From Branchiostoma floridae (lineage: Eukaryota; Chordata; Leptocardii; Amphioxiformes; Branchiostomatidae): 49,655 bases of DNA. Position 1 is the first letter of the stretch; each line of letters starts with the position of its first letter. The notes below the pieces were generated by a model that saw nothing but the letters and a program-made list of their open reading frames with translations, did no database searches and was not told the origin of the DNA. The stretch covers positions 13,348,262-13,397,916 of the forward strand of contig NC_049989.1 of NCBI RefSeq assembly GCF_000003815.2, written 5' to 3'. This document shows positions 1 through 9,862 of this stretch, in pieces. Made by a program: the position numbers and the translations under genes.

Positions 1-313
1 TCGGCATAAGACGGACTGAAACAATTGCGTCCTATGTTCACCTCTCATGGGAGAATAATGGAATAGCAGAGAAGCGACTACATATTTTGTATGTTAAAAG
101 TCGGAGCGATAAGCGACAGTCTATAGTGTATACTGAACGTCTGAGCGAACTACTATCCGGATAGTACCAAGGATTAGATAGCCTTTTTTTAAAGGAATAA
201 GTGGTTTTGCCCCTAGCAGCTTACTCTGGAACTGCAGGGGCGTTTTGTAAGAATATCTTAAGGAGGATATCTTAACAAAGAAACAACGAATTTGATGTTT
301 GCTTATTGACCAG
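1..313. other. Intron of gene A upstream of e5
   Basis: No coding exon seen. From about position 33 the sequence is nearly identical to 13,830-14,104 in gene B, up to the e5 acceptor. Confidence 0.6.
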
Positions 314-376
314 GAGATTAGAGTGATCAGGATGAAGGCTACAGCTCGCAGCGTCGCACAGGACGTGATTTCACGA
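314..376 (+). CDS. Gene A exon e5 (21 codons)
   Basis: Acceptor ttgaccag and donor gtaagt. Phase 0 to 0. The translation begins EIRVIRMKATARSVAQD. It matches e5 of B (14105) almost exactly and e5 of C (45835) more distantly. Twenty-one residues equals three heptads. Confidence 0.75.
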
Positions 377-420
377 GTAAGTACCAATCTGATATTCGCA
401 AATAAATGAGCTTTACAATA

Positions 421-545
421 ACAAATGAATGAATTTTATTGCTCAACAATCGCACAGGGTACAATGTATGGCAACCAATAACAACTAATAGCTATACAGA
501 CAATAGTACTAAGAGGCTACATACAAAACAAAACAAAACAAAACA
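421..545. repeat. Repeat piece with (CAAAA)n tail, shared by A and B
   Basis: The segment starting tgaatgaattttattgctc and ending in CAAAA units also follows e5 in gene B (14,218-14,330). The tail has more units here than in B, so it is length-variable. Source element not identified. Confidence 0.4.
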
Positions 546-1032
546 ATAAAACATTATCAATAACAGTACAGTTATGTATAACAGCACAGTTAAGTATGAT
601 TAATCTGGTCTCGCATTTGGAATACATTATAAAGAAACTACATGATTTGACAGATGACTCAACTATTCACGTAGATAAAGAACGTTTTTGTACATTTTTG
701 TACGTTTTGTGCTTTTGCTGTCTTTTAGATCTTACTTATGCTTAAGATTACAATTATGAAAGCAAGAAAGCAAGGGTCACATAAGTTCGCTTTTGGTCGC
801 TGTGGTGTCGATTAGTGATCGCCGGCTAGTAGTAATATCCTATCACATTATCCACGATATTCGGGCGTATCGATGGAAGATTTTTAAGATCGACAGAGGG
901 TTGCGCGTATTTTCACCTGAAAACCGCCCCTGTCACATATAAGCCAGACTTTGTACCTTGTGCAATTGTTGTGCAATAAAGTTATTACTATAAGAGAGGC
1001 TCGGGCGATTGCCGCAGAATCGTCGCCAGATC

Positions 1033-1262
1033 AGATTATAATCAATTCTGTATATAATTGTCACCGAATTGTATATTCATGTCTACTGACTTTTGATGTC
1101 TAATGTTTATTGTTTGATTTTGGTTTCGTATTGTTTTCTATTATCATTTCAGGTTTGGGAGGACAACTTGTAAAGGTGTTGATACACCTGTTTTGTCCTC
1201 CCTTCCACTTGTTTTTGCATGTGGTAAATTCAAATAAAGAAATAAAGAAAGAAATAAAGATC
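1033..1262 (+). mobile_element. Non-LTR element 3' end, inserted in A only
   Basis: Gene B lacks about 230 bp here (its empty site is near 14,807). The insert is bounded by GATC on both sides, where B has one GATC, so this looks like a target-site duplication. It contains a hairpin with arms GGGAGGACAA and TTGTCCTCCC (1157-1202) and ends in AAATAAAG-type tandem units, as in CR1/L2-like LINE or SINE tails. Family assignment is inferred. Confidence 0.45.
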
Positions 1263-1556
1263 GATTTCACCAAATGTGACAGGGGTATAACTTGGCCTCA
1301 CTGGCATTTCGTGTCAAACAAGGACCATGTCCTGATCGTTAACAGCACAAAATAAAAGTTTATTCTATAAAACAAATGTGTAATTTCACATAACAATTGT
1401 GGTAGATTATGAGCACCTAGCTATTGAACGTGCAGAATAGCTAATACAGATACATCCGGGGTAACACAAAAGTTTTAAACATATTTTTTTAGCAGACAAT
1501 CTACCAATGAACGCCATCTTTCTTGCACTAATCGCAGTATCGTTGAATGTTCACAG

Positions 1557-1628
1557 TCTTTGAATACCATCATCAAAGAGCAACAGGACACCGCGAGTTT
1601 GACAGAGGAGCTGCTTCTGGAAACTAGG
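1557..1628 (+). CDS. Gene A exon e6 (24 codons)
   Basis: Acceptor cgttgaatgttcacag, donor gtaggt, phase 0 to 0. The peptide starts SLNTIIKEQQDTASLTEE. It is nearly identical to e6 of B and clearly similar to e6 of C. The acceptor-side intron also resembles that of e9, which suggests that e6 and e9 are old duplicates. Confidence 0.75.
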
Positions 1629-1824
1629 GTAGGTTGAAAAAACTTCATCCTCTAGATGTTTTGTTTTGTTTGTAATGTATACAAGGTAAACTGCCTTATG
1701 GCGTAACACACCACATTTTTGTATTAAAGAGTAGTATGCTGTCTATATATAGTAGTATAAGCTGTATATCAGATCAGATACATTTGATACGCTCAACCTG
1801 ATAAGAACCACAATTTTTGATAAG

Positions 1825-2045
1825 CGTGGTGGGTTCTTTAACGTACTTGAGGTGTGACTCTCCTCAAACACGGGGCCTCCATTTGACGTCTTACCCGGAG
1901 GACGTTCCTAACCGGTAATCTTTTTCATCTGTCCGTGAGAAAAGTGAGGACACGTCGGAGCATATTAAGGGACTCGTACCCAGGAACTCTGGGCATTGAG
2001 CCACACACCACCGTTACGCCACGTGACGCCGATATGTTTGTCACG
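1825..2045 (-). mobile_element. SINE central-domain remnant
   Basis: The segment gtgggttctttaacgtac... through gggcctccatttgacgtc matches the central part of the SINE at 32,690-33,057 in the same orientation. Related remnants sit at the same place in B (15,371) and C (47,161), so the insertion predates the gene duplications. Confidence 0.5.
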
Positions 2046-2460
2046 AGCCACTGCAGCAAAATCATGTAGCAAACTCTATCCCTGCAGTAACTCAAACTTG
2101 TCCTTCAAGATTTGTAACCACTTACTTGCTACATAAACGACAAAGATCACATGGTAAGAAAGAGTCAACATCCATTTTGGAACTGGACATTGTACTTTGG
2201 TACACTGACGTTTCGTATACAGAGTTTCAAAGAACATCAATTAATACAAATGAATGGGGAAAGACCAAGCGCGATTGTGTACTCAAGTTATGCATAACTC
2301 ATATTCTCACCGCCACTTGTGCATTATGGAACATACAATATACGGTAAGACACTTAAACGTATGAATGATAAATGAATAGAAAACGTAAAACCATTTGTA
2401 ATTAGCATTTTTTTTTATTCTAACGCAATATCATTGTTTATTTCTTTCCACTTGGTTCAG

Positions 2461-2508
2461 AACGACCTGACAAGCAGTAAGGCGGAAGCAGCAAAGCTGC
2501 GTGACGAG
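2461..2508 (+). CDS. Gene A exon e7 (16 codons)
   Basis: Acceptor cacttggttcag, donor gtaggg, phase 0 to 0. The peptide is NDLTSSKAEAAKLRDE. It differs from gene C e7 (ending LREE) by one residue. Surrounding introns are also C-like rather than B-like. Confidence 0.75.
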
Positions 2509-2913
2509 GTAGGGGTTGTCTGTGTAACAGGCGTCTTCTCTCTCGTGTCAGGCGCTTTAGATATGCCACTCAGCACCGACGTAACAAGAACTCACTGCCG
2601 CATCGTACCTGCATGTGTATAAGAATAGCCATTTATATGTTTAACCCAAAATGTACATGCGCTTGCGCCTCCCGGAATTGTGCACAGTTTGATACAATGA
2701 TTTGTTTGAAATATCCAACAATAACACAACACATTTTATACATTGCGTCCAAAGCAGTTACTCAAGCTAGCAAATGGATATGATTTTCCAAAATCAATAT
2801 TGATGATTGTTAGTAAGTAAGTAATTATTAGATATAGCCAAGATTTCACGACAAAAGAACAAAAACGTAGTTTCATATCTTTCTTCAGCCTTATTGTAAT
2901 TGTTCCCCTTCAG

Positions 2914-3027
2914 CTCAAAACACTTGGAACTGAGTTATTAATGAGGGAAAACGACATGTGTCAAATGGAAGAGTTGTACGAGAAACAGAAGAGGAGTCTA
3001 CAGCAGATACACCGTAAGGAGGTGCAG
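2914..3027 (+). CDS. Gene A exon e8 (38 codons)
   Basis: Acceptor ccccttcag, donor gtcagtgtcaatttt, phase 0 to 0. It begins LKTLGTELLMRENDMCQMEE and ends IHRKEVQ. It is a strongly charged amphipathic helix, with matching exons at 16419 and 47917. Confidence 0.78.
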
Positions 3028-3309
3028 GTCAGTGTCAATTTTGAATTGCAGTTCCACATCTTCTTGTCCATATTAAGATCTAAATAAATGTGGTTAACAA
3101 TTTTACCAGAAGAGAAACAGTAAAATAACATGTATAAACGGGGTAGATTAAGAGCACTTGAACATGTAGGATATCTAAGAACAGATACATCTATCAACGT
3201 TATCAAGTTCAAGCAAGTACTTTTAGCAGGAAACGTTGACTTATATACTGTCTACAAATTAACACGCCATCATTCTTGCGCTAATCGTAGTACGGTCGAA
3301 TGTTCACAG

Positions 3310-3459
3310 GCCCTGACAGAAGGTTTCGAACAACAGATGCAGGAGAGGAATAAGAGAGAAAGGGTTTTGCAAGAGATGATTATAAAAAAGAATACGGAGA
3401 TTAAGGAAGTGAGGAAGGAAATGGTTACCATGAAGGACATTCATGAGGAGGAGGTGAAG
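3310..3459 (+). CDS. Gene A exon e9 (50 codons)
   Basis: Acceptor tcgaatgttcacag, donor gtcagtgtcaatgtttga, phase 0 to 0. It starts ALTEGFEQQMQERNKRER and ends IHEEEVK. It is the longest ordinary exon of the family and the clearest coiled coil (E/K/R with spaced L, M, I, V). Reading past the donor gives VSVNV and a stop, as in the other e9 copies. Confidence 0.8.
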
Positions 3460-3777
3460 GTCAGTGTCAATGTTTGAATTGCAAATATGTCCGTCATCAT
3501 TCAGAACGAAATAAAAGTGATAAGTCTTCATCAGCAGACCTATATAATCTCAGTCTTTACAAGGTGACCATATGTTTACTGTGCATATGATTTCAAGTTG
3601 TCACAGCTTAGGTAAATTTCCTGCGCTTATACACTCGTAGTATACTGCCTAACACGTTTCAGTTATCAGAAAGCTTAGGTAAACTCTTGGAAGGTTTCTT
3701 CTTCAAAAAAAGTTAAATAAAACAAAGGACTGTGTCGCACTTTGCATAAGAGAGGACTGACACAAGTTTGTTCCGTT

Positions 3778-4207
3778 TAAGCCACATTGACTTAATTAAC
3801 GTTAATTGACATCCACGAGCGCATTGATTTTCACCTGTTCTCAAAAATAAAGCTGTGACCACATGTGACCCAAAAGCGCCCAGGGTCGATCAGAATCTTA
3901 TGTTTGCCAGAGGACCTGTTCTCCAGGGTAAGGGGCACATGGTCAGGGCATCGCGCCACAGCGCCCGTCTGACTGTTCCCCTCTCAAAAATGGCGAAGAA
4001 AACATTAATGAAATGTCGACGATTGTCTCTTACAGTCTTGCTGAAAGTAAGCATAAGACAAACCAAGCTAGGAAAGAATGGATTGGATGTTTAGTCCTGA
4101 GGTTTAGCATAATTTTTGTTGCATTTTTATTTTTTTCACCCGCGCGCATTAGTTTTGGGGTTTGACCAGAGGATGTCATCCATAAAATTACGTCAATGTG
4201 GCCTTAC
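3778..4207. mobile_element. TIR element (MITE-like), about 430 bp, family T copy 1
   Basis: Ends ttaagccacattgac... and ...cgtcaatgtggcctta are inverted repeats that both reach a shared inner motif (gacatcc / ggatgtc). The same insertion is at 48,761-49,196 in gene C. Gene B keeps the empty site near 18,011-18,025 (tttgttcaatttacggtcgg), which implies a TTA/TTTA target. It is non-autonomous, with no transposase ORF. Confidence 0.65.
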
Positions 4208-4269
4208 GTTCGGACGACTTTATGACATAATGCGAAATGGCAAATTCTTAAAACTGCTTCAAAGCCTAC

Positions 4270-4440
4270 GAAAATAATTTCATCAGGTTGGTAGATCATA
4301 GGACATAAGAATTTTCTCTTACGCAACCAGTTTATCTACCTGCTGACGTTTTCTCAGAAGCTCTGAGGAAGATGTCTGACAGACATCGAAACGTCAGCAG
4401 GTGAGAAAAACTGGTCGTGTAAGAGAAAATTCTTATGTCC
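4270..4440. mobile_element. Long inverted repeat with hammerhead-like motif
   Basis: Arms 4301-4350 and 4389-4440 are close to perfect inverted copies (ggacataagaattttctc ... gagaaaattcttatgtcc). The centre has CTGAGGA, a 7-bp stem (gatgtct/agacatc) and CGAAACGTC, arranged like the conserved CUGANGA-stem II-GAAA core of hammerhead motifs known from Penelope-like elements. Flanking ctgcttcaaagcct and ctgctttaaagcct look like a diverged target-site duplication. The ribozyme reading is inferred. Confidence 0.45.
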
Positions 4441-4578
4441 TGCTTTAAAGCCTCTATTGAAATATGTTAGGAATATAGTCTAAAACTATATTACAGCAAC
4501 TGAGATAGGTTTTACCTTCGCAAAAGGATACTTGCGAAAAGAAGATACCGTCCGACGACTTTGACTCTCGAAGCAGGC

Positions 4579-4678
4579 NNNNNNNNNNNNNNNNNNNNNN
4601 NNNNNNNNNNNNNNNNNNNNNNNNNNNNNNNNNNNNNNNNNNNNNNNNNNNNNNNNNNNNNNNNNNNNNNNNNNNNNN
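4579..4678. other. Assembly gap (100 N)
   Basis: The round length implies unknown true size. By comparison with B it may hide a copy of the short TIR element seen at 18,289-18,458. Confidence 0.95.
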
Positions 4679-4735
4679 TGTGTATTAAAACATTAAAAGG
4701 GTCTTTCCGAGACTAAGCGTGGTGTTGTCACACAG

Positions 4736-4822
4736 GACTTGAGAGAGACCATCCGGATGGATAGAGAATTTGTTGAAAACTTTGTAGAGGCGTCCAAAAA
4801 GGTTGAGAACGCCGAACTAGAG
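4736..4822 (+). CDS. Gene A exon e10 (29 codons)
   Basis: Acceptor gttgtcacacag, donor gtcagtaccaatgtttga, phase 0 to 0. It begins DLRETIRMDREFVENF and ends NAELE. It matches e10 of B (18514) with about half the residues changed, so A and B are much more diverged here than in e5-e6. Confidence 0.7.
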
Positions 4823-5221
4823 GTCAGTACCAATGTTTGATTTGACGCTTGCTCTTCACATCCGTTGTCTTCTTGTCGCCTGATTTTTTAGTCCGTATAT
4901 CTGTAATGTAAGCCTTCAATGTCAGTGTCATTTTTCACATCACTTTACGAAGTTGTATAGTGGACGTAAATTGATTGCAATGAAAGAAAATAATCCGTAA
5001 AGGTGACGTTGGCAATTTTTCGCCTCCACAGATTTCTAGAAAAAGGTACTCCAAACAGAAGACGTTTACGTAAGACTTAAGGATGAGACACGACTTAAAC
5101 GTTTAACTCTGAACGTCTTCGACTCAAAGTAGTTCCAGTGTTCCACTGACTGACTGTGTGTGAGCCTTTACTGTACTGTTTTCATACCCACTAATCAAAG
5201 ACTTGTCACATATGTTCACAG

Positions 5222-5272
5222 GGCCTCAGGACAACCATCGATGGTTTAGAGTCCAAGATAGAGCAGAAGGAG
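5222..5272 (+). CDS. Gene A exon e11 (17 codons)
   Basis: Acceptor tatgttcacag, donor gtaggt, phase 0 to 0. The peptide is GLRTTIDGLESKIEQKE. It corresponds in position to the 24-codon e11 of B at 18732, which has the same gttcacag acceptor and gtaggtt donor. Confidence 0.65.
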
Positions 5273-5509
5273 GTAGGTTAACAATATAGGCCAATGTTGA
5301 TTTGATTACATCCTCTGGGAACCCCAAAAATTGCAATCTCGCGAATAAAAAAACGTTTGGCAAAAAAAAAATTATGGAATGTGCAGACTGTACACTACAA
5401 AAAATGAGTTTCCTAATTTTCTTGTTTTTTTTTTCCTGTAAGATGCCAGGAAGGCTGAGAAAATGACTAACCGTAAAGAAAAGACTATGGTATACCGAAC
5501 AATAGATTC

Positions 5510-5840
5510 TCCTTTTTGGCGACGCCCCAGGGGCTAGCCTAATAGTATAGAGAGTCCGTTTGACAAGAATTCCCTAAATTCCGAATGTCTGGAATTTTTG
5601 CACAGGCATGTGTAGCTGCATCATCCCTTTAGAGGGGACTAACTCGTGACTGGGTTGATCTTCATGATGTTTGGAATGTTGATAGCTTCAGATAAATCTT
5701 ACATAATAAAATGGTAATCATGCAAATCAGGGGCTAATTTGCATAATTATGAGGAAAGTTTATAGATACATCGCATTTCATTTACATAATTTATGACAAA
5801 TGCTACAATAACTTTCTTTGCTAAGACCTTCATTCTTTGA
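5510..5840. repeat. Intron e11-e12: diverged dispersed repeat
   Basis: The stretch with 'cttcatgatgtttggaatg' and 'aatttgcataattatgagg' resembles the repeat at 24,590-25,050 and pieces at 13,670-13,800 and 42,962-43,090. Non-coding and of unknown class. It carries octamer-like ATGCAAAT/ATTTGCAT words. Confidence 0.4.
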
Positions 5841-6132
5841 ACACATTCTTATTTAGGTAGAGGAGTTCAACTAATCAATGAGAAACATTTATTATGATAG
5901 GTCACTTGTCACAAGATATCACGTTTCTTGTGTGTGTGTACAATGCCCTACAAACAGCCATCGCGTAAAACAATCTTCATACATACAGCCAGCAGGCGAA
6001 AGGATAGGACACAAATACAACACACCTACAACAACAATCATTAATACTTACGTAAAATATTCCATAGAAGAAGACCGTTCACATTTTTTGTACTTAGATT
6101 AAACAGACAGTTGTTTTCCCCATGTGGTTCAG

Positions 6133-6180
6133 GCGGAGCTCCAGACGACCCAAATAGACCTGCAGGACGTCTTGCTGGAA
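6133..6180 (+). CDS. Gene A exon e12 (16 codons)
   Basis: Acceptor catgtggttcag, donor gtaagacatg, phase 0 to 0. The peptide is AELQTTQIDLQDVLLE. Matches are at 9863 (second copy in A) and 20202 (B), with the same donor-side sequence gtaagac. Confidence 0.7.
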
Positions 6181-6239
6181 GTAAGACATGGTTCCGTTTT
6201 CTTCCTGGTAAACATTGTACTCTCTCGTGATACACACCT

Positions 6240-6490
6240 CGGACAAGGGCTAATATCAATGGTTAACCAGTCGTAAATGCTGTACGTAGATCTAGGCGTT
6301 GTATTGTAGCTGTCTGTATCAGTAAGTGGTAATATCAATGACTAACTTGTGTAAAATTCTGTAACGTAACAGCAAGATCTAGGCGCTGTATTGTTACTGT
6401 AGTAACTGTCTACATCAGTAATTGTTGGTGACAATGGTTTACCAGTTGTAAATGATGTGACGTAGCTCATCAAGATCTAGACGTTGTGAC
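6240..6490. repeat. Diverged copies of the 87-bp intron repeat
   Basis: About three degenerate units with the motifs 'accagttgtaaatg', 'acgtaacagcaagatctagg' and 'tgtctgtatcagta', in the same intron position (between e12 and e13) as the regular 87-bp array at 9,990-10,600. A single diverged unit lies in B at 20,726-20,800. Confidence 0.6.
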
Positions 6491-6560
6491 CAACAAACGG
6501 ACGTGTCAAATCAATCCTTTAGTTTTTCATGCATCCTTTTCATAACTTTTTTCCCGGCAG

Positions 6561-6632
6561 TTGAACGAGGTAAAAGATGACTTCGAGAGAAAATCTGATG
6601 AGGCTATGATGAAACGTGAAGTGGAAATGAAG
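6561..6632 (+). CDS. Gene A exon e13 (24 codons)
   Basis: Acceptor ttcccggcag, donor gttagt, phase 0 to 0. It begins LNEVKDDFERKSDEAMM. Its length varies among copies: 24 here, 16 at 10683, and 20 in B at 20903. Confidence 0.7.
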
Positions 6633-6797
6633 GTTAGTGCAAATGTTCCATTTGGTATTTCTTTTCTGACATTTTTCCTTGTTTAGATACAGCCCCATTT
6701 TTCCCCATTTTCATTCCGTACATGGTGACACTCTGCCATGCGCAGGACCTTCTATGGTCTAAAATGTTTGATGTTTTGACCTCTCCACTATGCCTAG

Positions 6798-6848
6798 ATC
6801 ATGGAAGACAGGCTCGTCTCCATCACGGCCGAGAGGGAAATCTTTAAG
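6798..6848 (+). CDS. Gene A exon e14 (17 codons), GC donor
   Basis: Acceptor tatgcctag, donor gcaagt (GC-AG intron), phase 0 to 0. The peptide is IMEDRLVSITAEREIFK. The frame stays open past the donor to a stop at 7034, starting ASSHHFSLQHWNRAKPDV, and that extension is nearly identical in the two other e14 copies (10896, 21144). An alternative C-terminal exon is therefore possible. Confidence 0.7.
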
Positions 6849-7734
6849 GCAAGTAGCCACCACTTCAGTCTACAACATTGGAACAGAGCCAAACCAGATG
6901 TAAACAAGCACTATTGCACACTGACCAAACCAACGACCCAAGGTCAAACATTAAGAATGATTATGACAAAACATTTTAAGCAAAATAGTATTTGTAAATT
7001 TTTCCTTTCAACTCTGAAGACTTCTACTGCTTAAAATTTTGTGCAATCACTACAGCAGGGGGCTAGTCTACTGGTAGTGGCGTGCTGTGTTCAACTACCA
7101 TACTCTTTCCCAAATGCTGAGTGCTAAGCAGAGAAAACAGCATGTACCATTTAAGAAAGAATTTGGTATATGAATGAATGGACTCTATTGCACGACATTT
7201 GTTCATTGTACAATGGAATGCAAGAATGATAAAGCAATTACTAGTAATACAATACTCGTTTCGGCTAAGGTCTATGACTACGGGAATCTGAACGTAAATG
7301 ACGTATTGACATACTGTGATATATAACTAAACGTTTCAGTCTTTTACAATGTATTCTTTCTTTATTAGAGCGTTACATGTGTATTGGCCAAAGTAAATAG
7401 ACATGAAGTTGGGATATGAGATAAGTAGATTGAAAATACATGTGTTTGACTTTGGCAATCGTACATATGATCACAGAGGTTGAAAAAGACCTCCTTGATA
7501 TGATCATATTCATTAATTTTCGTCTAGTATCTTCTGTATAAGCCGGAAATGTCATTAGAAAATGATATTCATCTTTCTTGCATAAGAATTTTGTACTGCA
7601 CATTTTTTACATATCTTTTGAAATACATTTCCGGTGCATTTTTTTCCGCGCAATTCTCATGCAGCAATCAAATTGAGACCCTGAATAAACTGTAGTGTAC
7701 ATCGTTAATCACACATGCATGCTCTACATTCTAG

Positions 7735-9379
7735 ATGATTGCCACCACCACCCATTGCGACGGCCAGAGTGACACAGTGTCTAACAACAGTTACAGAAGA
7801 GATGACACCTTCCCACACAACGACGGCCAGAGTGACACAGTGTCTAACAACAGAAGAGATGACACCTTCCCCCACAACGACGGCCAGAGTGACACAGTGT
7901 CTAACAACAGAAGAGATGACACCTTCCTCCACAACGACGGCCAGAGTGACACAGTGTCTAACAACAGAAGAGATGACACCTTCCCCCACAACGACGGCCA
8001 GAGTGACACAGTGTCTAACAACAGAAGAGATGACACCTTCCTCCACAACGACGGCCAGAGTGACACAGTGTCTAACAACAGAAGAGATGACACCTTCCCC
8101 CACAACGACGGCCAGAGTGACACAGTGTCTAACAACAGTTACAGAGGAGATGTCACATTCCCCCACAACGACGGCCAGAGTGACACAGTGTCTAACAACA
8201 GTTACAGAGGAGATGCCACCTTCCCCCACAACGACAGCCAGAGTGACACAGTGTCTAACAACAGAAGAGATGACACCTTCCCCCACAACGACAGCCAGAG
8301 TGACACAGTGTCTAACAACAGAAGAGATGACACCTTCCCCCACAACGACAGCCAGAGTGACACTGTGTCTAACAACAGAAGAGATGACACCTTCCCCCAC
8401 AACGACAGCCAGAGTGACACTGTGTCTGACAACAGTTACAATGGCGATGTCACCTTCCCCCACAGCGACGGCCAGAGTGACACAGTGTCTAACAACAGAA
8501 GAGATGACACCTTCCCCCACAACGACGGCCAGAGTGACACAGTGTCTAACAACAGAAGAGATGACACCTTCCCCCACAACGACGGCCAGAGTGACACAGT
8601 GTCTAACAACAGAAGAGATGACACCTTCCCCCACAACGACGGCCAGAGTGACACAGTGTCTAACAACAGAAGAGATGACGCCTTCCCCCACAACGACGGC
8701 CAGAGTGACANNNNNNNNNNNNNNNNNNNNNNNNNNNNNNNNNNNNNNNNNNNNNNNNNNNNNNNNNNNNNNNNNNNNNNNNNNNNNNNNNNNNNNNNNN
8801 NNNNNNNNNNGAGTGACACAGTGTCTAACAACAGAAGATATGACACTCTTCCCCCACAACGACGGCCAGAGTGACACAGTGTCTAACAACAGAAGAGATG
8901 ACGCCTTCCCCCACAACGACGGCCAGAGTGACACAGTGTCTAACAACAGAAGAGATGCCACCTTCCCCCACAACGACGGCCAGAGTGACACAGTGTCTAA
9001 CAACAGAAGAGATGACACCTTCCCCCACAACGACGGCCAGAGTGACACAGTGTCTAACAACAGTTACAGAAGAGATGCCACATTCCCCCACAACAACGGC
9101 CAGAGTGACACAGTGTGTAACAACAGTTACAGAAGAGATGACACATTCCCCCACAACGACGGCCAGAGTGACACAGTGTCTAACAACAGAAAATATGACA
9201 CATTCCCCCACAACGACGGCCAGAGTGACACAGTGTCTAACAACAGAAGATATGACACATTCCCCCACAACGACGGCCAGAGTGAGATGTACGAGTATAA
9301 CGAGATACGAGCTTCTGCAACAATCCCCCACGGGCGCGAGAGGGTTCCAGAGGCCAGGAGGAACGACCACAAAGGACGG
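7735..9379 (+). CDS. Gene A exon e15, expanded by a coding minisatellite
   Basis: Acceptor acattctag, donor gtaagtc. In the other copies e15 is a 24-codon exon starting VLATAS or VLATAK. Here it starts MIATTTHC and then runs into tandem 19-residue units, DGQSDTVSNNRRDDTFPHN (57 bp), with some 21-residue units (63 bp, NNSYR version). The frame that enters in phase 0 reads this repeat, and the frame that leaves in phase 0 (tail ending RRNDHKGR) reads the same repeat. A one-base insertion near 8843, in the first unit after the N gap, is the only visible frame break, and it may be an assembly error. The units are hydrophilic and Asp/Asn-rich, unlike the coiled-coil neighbours. Confidence 0.6.
7759..9286 (+). 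repeat. 57/63-bp minisatellite inside e15
   Basis: About 17 units before the gap and 8 after it, built on gacggccagagtgacacag. Both unit lengths are multiples of 3, so the coding frame is preserved. Variants (gacagccag, cctccacaac, atgtcac, agttacag) recur in blocks, which is typical of unequal crossing-over. Confidence 0.92.
8711..8810. other. Assembly gap (100 N) in the minisatellite
   Basis: It interrupts the array, so the true number of units is unknown. Confidence 0.95.
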
Positions 9380-9862
9380 GTAAGTCTTTGACTATCAGTT
9401 TATTTGGATCCACAATTAGGTTTGCATTTCTGTTAGCTATTCTTCCTGTGGTCCCATACTTCAAATACGACAGCACGACAGACAAGGAAAGGAAACTAAA
9501 GAACAATCACACTTAAGTACATGAAAAACATATAACTGCAGAAGTCTTGACCTTCATTGTCATGGTATAGTCATTATCCAAGGAAAATTCCTTTCCCCCT
9601 TCCCCAAAATGAGGAAATTTTCGCTGAAAATTCTATTTCTTGATATTATTTTTGTAACAAAAATGACTATTCTACAGTGAAGTAAAATTGGCCAGTTATT
9701 TGGCTATTATGTTTGTTGTTCTCGTGTGACTGTTTGAGATGAATGGTCCTTGCAAACATTGAAAGTTATCTATCATACAGACTCTAAAACGTTACAACAA
9801 AGGACATACAGTACACATTCTCTATACTTCAGCACACGTCTGTTTTTCCCCATATGTTTTAG

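Noticed and set aside
7759-9286. acgacggccag in each minisatellite unit resembles the M13 forward priming site, hinting at vector contamination
   Set aside because: The match is about 11 bases, is present in every unit, and the flanks are not vector sequence. Coincidence.
7705-9391. Long ORFs in other frames of the minisatellite (e.g. the minus frame and the PTTTARVTQCLTTEE frame)
   Set aside because: The unit is a multiple of 3 without stops in several frames, so all stay open by construction. Only the frame joined in phase 0 to both splice sites is supported.
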